Source of the DNA: Succinispira mobilis DSM 6222
GTDB taxonomy: Bacteria > Bacillota > Negativicutes > Acidaminococcales > Succinispiraceae
Assembly (NCBI RefSeq): GCF_000384135.1
Contig: NZ_KB913028.1
Location: 709,351-773,350, forward strand
DNA: 64,000 bases
Reading direction: 5' to 3'
Part shown: positions 38,422 through 46,311 of the stretch, piece after piece
Layout: the number at the start of each line of letters is the position of its first letter
Numbering within the stretch: position 1 is the first letter of the stretch
The notes under the pieces: model-generated
What the model was told of the DNA's origin: nothing
Databases searched by the model: none
What the model saw: only the letters and a program-made list of their open reading frames with translations
Program-made: the position numbers and the translations under genes

Positions 38422-39024
38422 ATGCTATTACTAACAACAATTATTACAAGCCTACTAATGATTGGTTATTTATGGGTTGTGCGAGAAGAGAAATTTACAA
38501 CTAAGAAAATAGTTATAATTGGAATGTTTAGTGCAATGTCTTTTGTTCTTTACCTTATTCAGTTTATAAAATATCCACAAGGTGGTGGAATAAGCCTATT
38601 TTCTATGTTACCAACCTTGGTATTAGCAGTTTTATATGGTTATCGTCTTGGTTTAACAGCTGGCTTGATTTTTGGTTTACTTAAGTGTTTAAACGGCGCA
38701 GTAATTGTTCATCCGGTGCAATTTGTTTTGGATTATTTGCTAGCGAATATGGCGTTAGGGTTAGCGGGAATTGGTAAAAAAAATAATCGAGTGAGTCTAT
38801 TTTTAAGTGCTTTTTTAGCTATGATGTTAGGTGTATTTTTTTTGATTGTGTCTGGAGGCGTTTTTTTTGCCGAATATGCACCTGCGGGTATGAATATTTG
38901 GTGGTACTCATTGCTGTATAATATGTCTTCTGCAGGTATAGAGAGTCTGTTAACGGCGATAATTTTCACCTTTATTCCGTTGAAACGCTTGGAAAAAATT
39001 TTAAATTTATCGAAAAACAGCTAG
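38422..39024 (+). CDS. thiT: energy-coupled thiamine transporter ThiT
   Basis: Membrane S component of an ECF thiamine transporter (200 aa, six helices). The family block appears as YPQGGGISLFSMLPTLVLAV, YGYRLGLTAGLIFGLLKCLN, HPVQFVLDYLLANMALGLAG and the C-terminal NIWWYSLLYNMSSAGIESL. It needs a shared EcfAAT module, which is not in this window. The start ATG 38422 lies 7 nt after AAGGAG. A TPP riboswitch, common upstream of thiT, was not seen. Confidence 0.88.
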   Translation: MLLLTTIITSLLMIGYLWVVREEKFTTKKIVIIGMFSAMSFVLYLIQFIKYPQGGGISLFSMLPTLVLAVLYGYRLGLTAGLIFGLLKCLNGAVIVHPVQFVLDYLLANMALGLAGIGKKNNRVSLFLSAFLAMMLGVFFLIVSGGVFFAEYAPAGMNIWWYSLLYNMSSAGIESLLTAIIFTFIPLKRLEKILNLSKNS

Positions 39025-39076
39025 TGAGTGAGAATTAAAATGCATTTTATTTATAAAAAAATATTCTGAGATGGCA

Positions 39077-39130
39077 AAAGTCCTGTAAATAATGTTAAAA
39101 AAGTAACATTATTTACAGGACTTTACTTTT
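39077..39130 (+). terminator. strong intrinsic terminator after thiT
   Basis: A 21-bp perfect stem (39077-39097 with 39104-39124, AAAAAG loop) followed by ACTTTTT. Confidence 0.88.
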
Positions 39131-39188
39131 TGAAGAATAACAATGCATTAATATTTAATAAAAATGTAGAAATAATTAAAAAAAACTA

Positions 39189-39218
39189 TTGCATTTTTAA
39201 TATATTTTGCTGTATAAT
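39189..39218 (+). promoter_or_regulatory. argC promoter with a possible ArgR box over the -35
   Basis: -35 TTGCAT (39189-39194), 18-nt spacer, perfect -10 TATAAT (39213-39218). The -35 lies in TTGCATTTTTAATATAT, which resembles the reverse complement of the Bacillus ARG box (TTGCATTTTTATTCATG). A hairpin AATTCTT / AAGAATT follows at 39229-39251. Confidence 0.55.
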
Positions 39219-39274
39219 TAGGGCTACAAATTCTTGAAAATGAAAAGAATTATAAAAACATAGGGAGTGATTAT

Positions 39275-40312
39275 ATGCTAAAAGTTAGTATTATTGGAGC
39301 AACAGGTTATACAGGTGTCGAATTATTGAGGTTATTAGCTAATCACTCGGACACTACTGTTTCGCATATAACTTCTGAAAGTCAAACAGGAAACTGTATT
39401 GCGGATATATATCCACAGTTGCGTAAAAAATATGATCTGCAATTGAGTAGTTTAAATGATGTTGAAAAAATATGCAGTGAAAGCGATGTAGTGTTTATTG
39501 CCTTACCACACGGGCATGCAATGAAAATATATAAACAAGTTCAGCATACTAAAGCAAGGATAATTGATTTAGGGGCAGATTATCGTTTTAAGGATCCTGC
39601 AGTTTATGAACAATGGTATAAGGTAGAACATACGGACAAAAGCACGGATGCGGTATATGGTTTGGCCGAATTATATCGCTCGCAAATTAAAACGGCTAAG
39701 TTAGTTGCCAATGCTGGTTGTTATACTACCGCAAGCATTTTAGCTTTAGCTCCTCTAGTTAAGAATAAGCTAGTGGATTTGCAAAGCATAATTATTGACG
39801 CAAAATCAGGAACTACTGGTGCTGGACGGGCTTTGAAATTGGGCAGTCTGTTTTGCGAAGTGAATGAGAATTTCAACGCCTATGGGGTTACAAGCCATCG
39901 GCATACACCGGAGATTGAACAAGCACTAGGAGAAATTGCCGGGCAGAATTTAGTTTTAAATTTCACACCACATTTATTACCAGTAAATAGAGGGATCTTG
40001 GCAACTTGCTATGTAAATCTTTTACCAGGGGTTACAGAAACTTTGATAGAACAAGCTTATACAGAAATGTATAATAATGAATATTTTATTCGTTTGTTGG
40101 GTAAAGGCATGTGTCCAACTATTAAACAAGTTCAAAGTTCGAATTTTGTTGACTTGGGTTGGCAAATTGATAAGCGGACGAATCGAATAATTGTAATGTC
40201 GGCAATTGATAACCTAGTAAAAGGTGCTGCTGGACAAGCTATTCAGAACATGAATATTATGTTTGGTTTACCAGAAGAACAAGGTCTAGATTTTTTACCA
40301 GTATATCCATAA
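39275..40312 (+). CDS. argC: N-acetyl-gamma-glutamyl-phosphate reductase
   Basis: NADPH reduction of N-acetylglutamyl-phosphate to the semialdehyde (arginine step 3). 345 aa with the Rossmann motif GATGYTGVELLRLL, catalytic Cys149 in VANAGCYTTAS, and the conserved HRHTPEIEQ and PHLLPVNRGILAT segments. First gene of argCJBD. Confidence 0.95.
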   Translation: MLKVSIIGATGYTGVELLRLLANHSDTTVSHITSESQTGNCIADIYPQLRKKYDLQLSSLNDVEKICSESDVVFIALPHGHAMKIYKQVQHTKARIIDLGADYRFKDPAVYEQWYKVEHTDKSTDAVYGLAELYRSQIKTAKLVANAGCYTTASILALAPLVKNKLVDLQSIIIDAKSGTTGAGRALKLGSLFCEVNENFNAYGVTSHRHTPEIEQALGEIAGQNLVLNFTPHLLPVNRGILATCYVNLLPGVTETLIEQAYTEMYNNEYFIRLLGKGMCPTIKQVQSSNFVDLGWQIDKRTNRIIVMSAIDNLVKGAAGQAIQNMNIMFGLPEEQGLDFLPVYP

Positions 40313-40359
40313 AAATTTAAGTAATAAATAAGAAAACAGGAAAAATTAAGGGGAATAAA

Positions 40360-41565
40360 ATGAAAAAAATTGATGCAACGATTAGTGCACCGCAAGGATT
40401 TTGCGCTGCAGGCGTTAAGGCCAATATAAAAAAGAGTGGCAAACATGATGTGGGGTTGCTTTATTGTGAAACTCCTGCTAGTGTTGCCGGGGTATTTACA
40501 CAAAATAAAATGGCAGCAGCGCCAGTACATATTAGTAGAGCGGCAGCAGGCAGAGATTATGCTCGGGCATTGATTGTCAACTCAGGTTGTGCCAATGCTT
40601 GTACTGGGGACCAAGGCATGTTAGATGCTCGGGCAATGGTGCAAATGACGGCAAATGCGTTGGATATTTCTACTAATGAAGTTTTGGTTTGTTCAACTGG
40701 TGTTATAGGACAGTTATTGCCGATGGGCAAAGTTGCTGACGGGATCCGTGATGTTGCTAAAGAAATTGGAAAACAAGATGGTTCGGAATTTGCCTTAGCA
40801 ATTATGACTACCGACACTTTTATGAAAAAAGCGGCATATGAAATAGAAATAGACGGTCATAAAGTTTTACTATCAGGGGTAGCTAAAGGAGCTGGCATGA
40901 TTCATCCTAATATGGCTACTATGCTTTGCTTTATTACTACTGATGTAAATATTTGCCCTAAAGTTTTGAAAAAAATGGTTAGTGAAATAGCCAATAAATC
41001 TTTTAATATGATAGTTGTTGATGGTGATACCAGCACTAATGACACCATGTTGGTGATGGCCAGTAATTTAGCCGGTAATTGTCAAATTGATAGTGAACAA
41101 CATCCAGATTACAATAATTTTTATCAAGCGTTATTAGCGATAAGCCAAGATTTGGCGAAACTAATTGTTCGTGATGGTGAAGGTGCGACAAAATTTTTGG
41201 AGATAAATGTAAAAGGTGCTAAAGATTTTGCACAAGCTAAAATGGCAGCAATGAGTATTGCTAAATCCCCATTGGTGAAGACGGCATTTTTTGGTAAAGA
41301 TGCTAATTGGGGGAGAATAATTTGCGCGGCTGGTTATTCTGGAGCTGATTTAGATCCTAAAAATGTCACTTTACACATTGAGGACTTGTGCATTATGAAA
41401 AACGGCTTAGATACGGAGTATAATGTACAGCGATTAACAGCGATTATGCAAAACACTGATATCAAGATCACTTTAGATTTGGCGGTTGGCAATGAAGAAG
41501 CTACCGTTTGGACATGTGATTTTAGCTACGATTATGTTAAAATAAATGCAGAATACCATACGTGA
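40360..41565 (+). CDS. argJ: bifunctional glutamate N-acetyltransferase/ornithine acetyltransferase
   Basis: Recycles acetyl from N-acetylornithine to glutamate and may also use acetyl-CoA (arginine steps 1 and 5). 401 aa, Ntn-like. Autocleavage occurs before Thr187 in KGAGMIHPNMATML, giving alpha and beta chains. GKDANWGRIICAAGYSG and the C-terminal DFSYDYVKINAEYHT are typical. No argA is seen, consistent with the cyclic pathway. Confidence 0.95.
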   Translation: MKKIDATISAPQGFCAAGVKANIKKSGKHDVGLLYCETPASVAGVFTQNKMAAAPVHISRAAAGRDYARALIVNSGCANACTGDQGMLDARAMVQMTANALDISTNEVLVCSTGVIGQLLPMGKVADGIRDVAKEIGKQDGSEFALAIMTTDTFMKKAAYEIEIDGHKVLLSGVAKGAGMIHPNMATMLCFITTDVNICPKVLKKMVSEIANKSFNMIVVDGDTSTNDTMLVMASNLAGNCQIDSEQHPDYNNFYQALLAISQDLAKLIVRDGEGATKFLEINVKGAKDFAQAKMAAMSIAKSPLVKTAFFGKDANWGRIICAAGYSGADLDPKNVTLHIEDLCIMKNGLDTEYNVQRLTAIMQNTDIKITLDLAVGNEEATVWTCDFSYDYVKINAEYHT

Positions 41566-41597
41566 TATTATACAAAAAATGAGGAGCTGATAAAAAT

Positions 41598-42485
41598 ATG
41601 TTAAATGAGAGCATGGCGCAAGTTAAGACTTTGGTGGAAGCATTACCATATTTGAAAAAATTTAAAGGGGCAACAGTAGTAATAAAATATGGTGGGCACG
41701 CAATGTTAAATAGTGAATTGAAAGAGCAAGTTCTTCAAGATATTATTTTCCTTCAATTCGCAGGTCTAAAACCAGTTGTTGTCCATGGCGGCGGCCCTGA
41801 AATAACTAGTTTGCTGAAACAACTAGGTAAAAAATCAGAATTTATTAACGGCTTAAGAGTAACAGATGAAGAAACGATGGCTATTGCCGAAATGGTGCTG
41901 GTTGGGAAAATTAATACCGAATTAGTGGCGATGTTAAATAAGCAAGGTAGTAAAGCAATCGGTTTAAGTGGTAAAGATGGCAACTTAATTGTGGCAAGAA
42001 AATACTTATCCGATATATATGAAAATGGTGAAATAAAGTCGGTTGATATTGGGTTTGTTGGTGATGTAGAGCAAGTTAATATTGAATTGATAGAAACATT
42101 ATTAACTGCGGGCTATATTCCAATAATTGCACCAATTGGAGTAGGTATTAATGGCGAAAGTTATAATATTAATGCTGATAGTGTTGCCGGTGAAATTGCA
42201 GGAGCTTTGAAAGCTGAAAAACTCTTATTGTTAACTGATACCAAAGGAATTTATTCGGATTTTGGTGACGAGGATAGTTTTATTACTACCTTATCCTTTG
42301 AAAGTGCACAAGAATTGATGAATGAAGGTAAAATTGATGGGGGAATGATACCTAAAGTTAAAGCATGTGTTACAGCTTTAGCTGCGGGGGCTAAAAAGAC
42401 ACATATTGTTGATGGGCGTCAACCACATACAATTTTATTGGAAATATTTACAGATTCAGGTGTGGGTACAGAGGTGATTAGATAA
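41598..42485 (+). CDS. argB: N-acetylglutamate kinase
   Basis: Phosphorylates N-acetylglutamate (arginine step 2). 295 aa of the amino-acid kinase fold: VIKYGGHAMLNSELKEQVL, VVVHGGGPEITSLL, INADSVAGEIAGALKAEKL and LLTDTKGIYSDFGDED. The length and the N-terminal helix (MLNESMAQVKTLVEALPYL) resemble arginine-sensitive hexameric enzymes, so feedback inhibition by arginine is likely. Its stop overlaps the argD start (TAATG). Confidence 0.95.
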   Translation: MLNESMAQVKTLVEALPYLKKFKGATVVIKYGGHAMLNSELKEQVLQDIIFLQFAGLKPVVVHGGGPEITSLLKQLGKKSEFINGLRVTDEETMAIAEMVLVGKINTELVAMLNKQGSKAIGLSGKDGNLIVARKYLSDIYENGEIKSVDIGFVGDVEQVNIELIETLLTAGYIPIIAPIGVGINGESYNINADSVAGEIAGALKAEKLLLLTDTKGIYSDFGDEDSFITTLSFESAQELMNEGKIDGGMIPKVKACVTALAAGAKKTHIVDGRQPHTILLEIFTDSGVGTEVIR

Positions 42486-43684
42486 TGAATTTAACCGTTC
42501 AGGAGAAAACAGAAAAATATTATATGCCCTCTTTTTCTAGAACAGATTTGGTTTTAGAAAGAGGAGAGGGCTGTTATGTTTATGACCAATCTGGTGAGGC
42601 GTATTTAGATGTCTTGGCCGGTATTGCTGTTAACGCTTTAGGTTATGCACATCCAGTGGTGATTAAAGCCATTACTGAACAGTCTCAAAAGTTGATGCAT
42701 ACTTCTAATTTATTTTATAGTAAAATTCAGGCGGATTTAGTAGAAAAATTAGCTAATGTTACGGGCTTTGATAAAGTGTTTTTATGTAATAGTGGGGCTG
42801 AGGCCAATGAGGGTGCAATAAAATTAGCGCGTAAATATGGTCATCAACTTAGTCCTCAAAAATATAAAATTATTACAGCGGTACATTCCTTTCACGGGAG
42901 AACTCTAACAACTTTAACGGCCACTGGACAAACTAAATATCAACAAGGATTTGAACCATTACCAGCTGGTTTTGCCTATGTTGAGTTTGGAGATATTAGT
43001 GCTTTAGAACAACTAATCGATTCTGAAGTATGTGCAGTGATGTTGGAAGTAATTCAAGGTGAAGGTGGCGTAAACGTTGCTACACAAGAATATCTTAAAA
43101 AAGTGCAAGAACTGTGTGCGCGCCATCAAGCTTTGCTTATTTTTGATGAGGTACAAACAGGGGTTTGTCGTACAGGCGAATGGTTTGCCTATCAAGGGGT
43201 TGGTGTGAAGCCCGACATTATGACTTTAGCTAAGGCCTTGGGAGCAGGGTTTCCGATTGGTGCTTTTGTAGCAGACGATAAAATTGCAAATGCTTTTAAA
43301 GCAGGAGATCATGGCTCGACCTTTGGGGGGAATCAATTGGCTTGTGCAGTCGCTTTGGCAGTTTTGAATTATATGCAGGTAGAGCAAATGCCGCAGCAAG
43401 TTCGGGAAAAAGGTCAGTACTTACAAGAAGCATTGACAAATTTACAAAGTAAATATCCAGCTTATATCAAAGATGTAAGGGGAAAAGGCTTATTAATTGG
43501 TTTGCAGCTAAACTTAGATGGAAAATTGTTTGTGAAAAAATGCTTGCAGAAGCATTTGATTATTAACAATACAGCCGACAATGTTATTAGAATTGCGCCG
43601 CCGCTTATAATCAGTAAAGCAGAGATAGACAAACTGGTGCAGATTATTAATGAAGTTTTGCAAGAAATGATTAAAGAAGCTTAA
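42485..43684 (+). CDS. argD: acetylornithine aminotransferase
   Basis: PLP enzyme converting N-acetylglutamate semialdehyde to N-acetylornithine. 399 aa, class III aminotransferase with CNSGAEANEGAIKLARKYG, SFHGRTLTTLTATGQ, LIFDEVQTGVCRTG, and Lys250 in TLAKALGAGFPIGAF as Schiff base. Translationally coupled to argB (1-nt overlap). The argF, argG and argH genes are not in the window. Confidence 0.94.
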   Translation: MNLTVQEKTEKYYMPSFSRTDLVLERGEGCYVYDQSGEAYLDVLAGIAVNALGYAHPVVIKAITEQSQKLMHTSNLFYSKIQADLVEKLANVTGFDKVFLCNSGAEANEGAIKLARKYGHQLSPQKYKIITAVHSFHGRTLTTLTATGQTKYQQGFEPLPAGFAYVEFGDISALEQLIDSEVCAVMLEVIQGEGGVNVATQEYLKKVQELCARHQALLIFDEVQTGVCRTGEWFAYQGVGVKPDIMTLAKALGAGFPIGAFVADDKIANAFKAGDHGSTFGGNQLACAVALAVLNYMQVEQMPQQVREKGQYLQEALTNLQSKYPAYIKDVRGKGLLIGLQLNLDGKLFVKKCLQKHLIINNTADNVIRIAPPLIISKAEIDKLVQIINEVLQEMIKEA

Positions 43685-43691
43685 AAAGAAG

Positions 43692-43740
43692 GAGCTGCGC
43701 ATTAGTGATGAAAAATTATCGCTAGCGTCAGCTCTTTTTA
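43692..43740 (+). terminator. terminator after argD
   Basis: Arms GAGCTG-CGC-AT / (AT)-GCT-AGC-GT-CAGCTC with CTTTTTA tail, 8 nt after the argD stop. Confidence 0.75.
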
Positions 43741-43767
43741 CTCTTTGAAATTTTTAAATTTAGATAT

Positions 43768-43812
43768 AAGAAGGTGCTGGCACACTAGTTTAATGCGCCA
43801 GCACCTTCTTTG
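43768..43812 (-). terminator. terminator after cbiK
   Basis: 14-bp stem AAGAAGGTGCTGGC / GCCAGCACCTTCTT lies just beyond the cbiK stop on the minus strand. It may also serve as a second terminator for argD. Confidence 0.7.
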
Positions 43813-43831
43813 TTTATGTTTTACATTTATA

Positions 43832-44707
43832 TTAGTTTTTTAAAGCTTGTTTAGCATGAGCTACATAGATTTTTTGAATTTCAGAGTTGCGACCCAAGCC
43901 GCCTAAAACTACACTTACTTTATAACCATCGGCACTAAGAAGATTTTTCCAAGAATCATCTTCATCGCCAGCCATATCATTATTAGCGTGGTCACCAGCA
44001 ACTACCATTAGTGGCATAAGGATTACTTCTTTGATTTTACGCTTGGCAATTGTTGCTTGCATATCTTCGAAATTAGGATGATCATCTTCTTCAACCACAC
44101 CAATTACAGCGGGGATATTTAATTTATCAAAAGCAGCCTGTAATTTATCATATGCCACATTATGCATATGTGGTGAACCATGTCCCATAAACACAACGCT
44201 TTGATCTGAATTAAGGTTTTTAGGCATTTGAGTTGTTAAAGCTTTGGCTACGAGATTGAAGTCTTTATCTTCAGTTAGCAAAGGTTTGCCAATAACTAAT
44301 TTTTGAAAAGTTTTGTTTGTTTGATATTCTTTAATTGCAGGTAAAATCTTGTTGTTATACTCTTCTGCTGGTGTAAGCAAAGTTGTTTGCACTAGTACAT
44401 CTGTATAGCCTTGAGCGGCAAGTTTATCTAGTGCTGTTTTCAAGTCATCAATAACAATACCATCACGTTCTGCAATACGTTTTTTAACGATGTTAGAAGT
44501 AAATACGCGATAAAAATCGCGATCTGGGAAAGCTTTTTTTAGAGCATTTTCAATGCCTTCGATATCATTTTTTAAAGTGTCTGGAAATGTTGTACCAAAA
44601 CTAGCTACAACTAAAGCTTTTTTAGTAGGTGCTGCTTGAGCACTGGCACTCATCGTGAAAGATAACATTAAACACACCGCCAATAATAATTTTATAAATT
44701 TTTGCAT
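43832..44707 (-). CDS. cbiK: exported sirohydrochlorin cobaltochelatase CbiK
   Basis: Type II chelatase inserting Co2+ (or Fe2+) into sirohydrochlorin. Chelatase signatures are ALVVASFGTTFPDT, VFMGHGSPHMHN (metal-site His) and AGDHANNDMAGDE (second His). The start at 44707 gives an N-terminal signal peptide, residues 1-24 (KFIKLLLAVCLMLSFTMSASA, then QAAP), so it is probably exported, as known for Desulfovibrio CbiK-P. A cobalamin riboswitch in the leader ties it to B12 supply. It lies opposite citDEF. Confidence 0.9.
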   Translation of the reverse strand: MQKFIKLLLAVCLMLSFTMSASAQAAPTKKALVVASFGTTFPDTLKNDIEGIENALKKAFPDRDFYRVFTSNIVKKRIAERDGIVIDDLKTALDKLAAQGYTDVLVQTTLLTPAEEYNNKILPAIKEYQTNKTFQKLVIGKPLLTEDKDFNLVAKALTTQMPKNLNSDQSVVFMGHGSPHMHNVAYDKLQAAFDKLNIPAVIGVVEEDDHPNFEDMQATIAKRKIKEVILMPLMVVAGDHANNDMAGDEDDSWKNLLSADGYKVSVVLGGLGRNSEIQKIYVAHAKQALKN

Positions 44708-44750
44708 AATCCAAGAAACCTCTTTTCTTAATTTGTTAGTCTTAAAAAAC

Positions 44751-44777
44751 AAAAAAATCCTGCCCAAAGGCAAGGAT
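44751..44777 (-). terminator. terminator of the cobalamin riboswitch expression platform
   Basis: On the minus strand, ATCCTTGCC / GGGCAGGAT is followed by seven T. Upstream, GAAGGATAG (44810-44817 region) is complementary to CTATCCTT, a ready antiterminator. Binding of cobalamin would free the terminator and switch cbiK off. Confidence 0.82.
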
Positions 44778-44837
44778 AGAAAAAACTAGCTTCTAACCCC
44801 CTCCCTATCCTTCGTAGGTAAATTTCGGTGATTGTAC

Positions 44838-44986
44838 ATAGGCAGTTCTCCTGACTTGGATTCATCGTACATTTGCGCCTTCCCAGTTTTACCAGTGGCA
44901 TTGTGCAAAATACTCCTCCATACAGTGGCGGGACCGTATCAGCTTTTACTGATTTCTCTATTGAGCCCTTGCGGGCACCTATGTTT
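44838..44986 (-). ncRNA. cobalamin riboswitch
   Basis: Minus strand order: CATAGGTGCCCGC, CAATAGAGAAATCAG, CTGATACGGTCCCGCCACTG, GCCACTGG, GGGAAGGC, and the B12-box-like AGTCAGGAGAACTGCC. These match the cobalamin riboswitch core. It precedes the terminator at 44751 and cbiK. On the plus strand the complementary ORFs are shadows of this RNA. Confidence 0.92.
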
Positions 44987-45061
44987 TTATTCATCTAGAA
45001 CTGATTATAGCTAAAAATTTTTTTTGTGTCAAGTAAAGAGCCAATTAACCGGAAGGAAGAG

Positions 45062-45090
45062 TTGCTAAAAAAAAGTTTAAATGTTACAAT
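45062..45090 (+). promoter_or_regulatory. promoter of the citrate lyase operon
   Basis: -35 TTGCTA (45062-45067), 17-nt spacer, -10 TACAAT (45085-45090), about 60 nt before citD, whose Shine-Dalgarno sequence is AAGGAG. Confidence 0.65.
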
Positions 45091-45148
45091 TTTAACAAGA
45101 AAATGGCTGAATAAAGCTAAATTTAGCCTAAAGATAAGGAGATAAGAT

Positions 45149-45436
45149 ATGGGAACAGAGATTGTCATGGCTAAAGCAGGAACACTAGAGTCGGGAGATA
45201 TTTCAATTGTTGTTACGCCCAACAATAGTGGTAATAATAATATCGATTTAGATAGTATTGTAATGCTACAATATGGAGAAACCATTACAAAGTTAATGCA
45301 TAAAGTTTTAGCAGATTATCAGGTTTTGGGTTTAGATATTAAGGCTTTTGATCGAGGGGCAGTAGACTTTACGATTGAAGCACGGTTAGTTACTGCCTTA
45401 TTGCGTAGCGGGGCAATTAAGGAGGCGAAAATCTAA
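45149..45436 (+). CDS. citD: citrate lyase acyl carrier protein (gamma subunit)
   Basis: 95 aa carrier for the 2'-(5''-phosphoribosyl)-3'-dephospho-CoA prosthetic group. Ser15 in AGTLESGDISI is the modified residue, close to the usual Ser14. The core IDLDSIVMLQYGETITKLM and VDFTIEARLVTAL is typical. citE begins 2 nt later. Confidence 0.93.
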   Translation: MGTEIVMAKAGTLESGDISIVVTPNNSGNNNIDLDSIVMLQYGETITKLMHKVLADYQVLGLDIKAFDRGAVDFTIEARLVTALLRSGAIKEAKI

Positions 45437-45437
45437 A

Positions 45438-46310
45438 ATGAGAATGAGACGAAGCTTATTGTTTATGCCAGGCAATAACCCAGCGATGCTTTTAGCGGGT
45501 AATTTATTTGAAGCTGATGGGGTTATCTTAGATTTAGAAGATGCCGTGGCACCAACGGAAAAGGATGCGGCAAGAATTTTAGTAGCACAGGCTTTGAAAA
45601 CTATTGATTATGGAACTTGTGAAAAAGTTGTGCGGGTGAATCCGTTAGATACTTATGGTCTAGAAGATATTCCGTTTATTGCAAAGTGTGCTCCCGACAC
45701 TTTGTTGATTCCTAAAGTAGAAAGTGGCGCAGATATAAAAAAAGTTACAGAACTTTTGGATGGACAAGGTGCGATAGCTAATAATATTAAGTTAATTGCT
45801 TTGTTAGAAACTCCGCGTGGGATAGCTAATGCTTATGAGATTGCAGGTGCAAGTTCTCGGTTAGTTGCTTTAGCCTTAGGGGCGGAGGATTATACAGCAT
45901 TTTTAGGAGCAAAAAGAACTAAATCAGGGGAAGAGATTTTTGCAGCAAGGATGGCAATTGTTAATGCCGCAGCGGCATTTAGCTTGCAATCTATTGATAC
46001 GCCTTTCACAGATGCGGCTGATGATGAGGGTCTAGTTGAAGATACTCGCTTAGCCAAAGCGCTAGGTTTTAAAGGCAAACTATCAATTAATCCCAGACAA
46101 ATAGAAGGCATCCATGCAGTATTTAATCCTACACTGGAGGATATAAATTGGGCTAGAAAAGTTGTTAATGCTTTAGAACAGGCTAAAAACGCAGGTTTAG
46201 GTGTGGCTTCTTTGGGGGGCAAGATGATTGATGCACCAGTTGCAAATAGAGCCAATATCGTCTTGGATTTAGCGTTAAGAGCAGGTTTAATTAGCAAGGA
46301 GGATTTATAA
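45438..46310 (+). CDS. citE: citrate lyase beta subunit (citryl-ACP lyase)
   Basis: Splits citryl-ACP to oxaloacetate and acetyl-ACP. 290 aa, HpcH/HpaI-type TIM barrel with RRSLLFMPGNNPAML, LDLEDAVAPTEKDAAR, LIPKVESGADI, LGAEDYTAFLG and INPRQIEGIHAVFNP. citF begins 2 nt after its stop. The GAGGCGAAA spacer region supplies its ribosome site. Confidence 0.94.
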   Translation: MRMRRSLLFMPGNNPAMLLAGNLFEADGVILDLEDAVAPTEKDAARILVAQALKTIDYGTCEKVVRVNPLDTYGLEDIPFIAKCAPDTLLIPKVESGADIKKVTELLDGQGAIANNIKLIALLETPRGIANAYEIAGASSRLVALALGAEDYTAFLGAKRTKSGEEIFAARMAIVNAAAAFSLQSIDTPFTDAADDEGLVEDTRLAKALGFKGKLSINPRQIEGIHAVFNPTLEDINWARKVVNALEQAKNAGLGVASLGGKMIDAPVANRANIVLDLALRAGLISKEDL

Positions 46311-46311
46311 A

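Noticed and set aside
39025-39274. T-box leader before argC
   Set aside because: No AGGGTGGNACCGCG-type T-box motif; the region holds a terminator, promoter and short hairpin only.
44728-45014. Open frames on both strands over the cobalamin riboswitch
   Set aside because: They coincide with the structured RNA; no family match.
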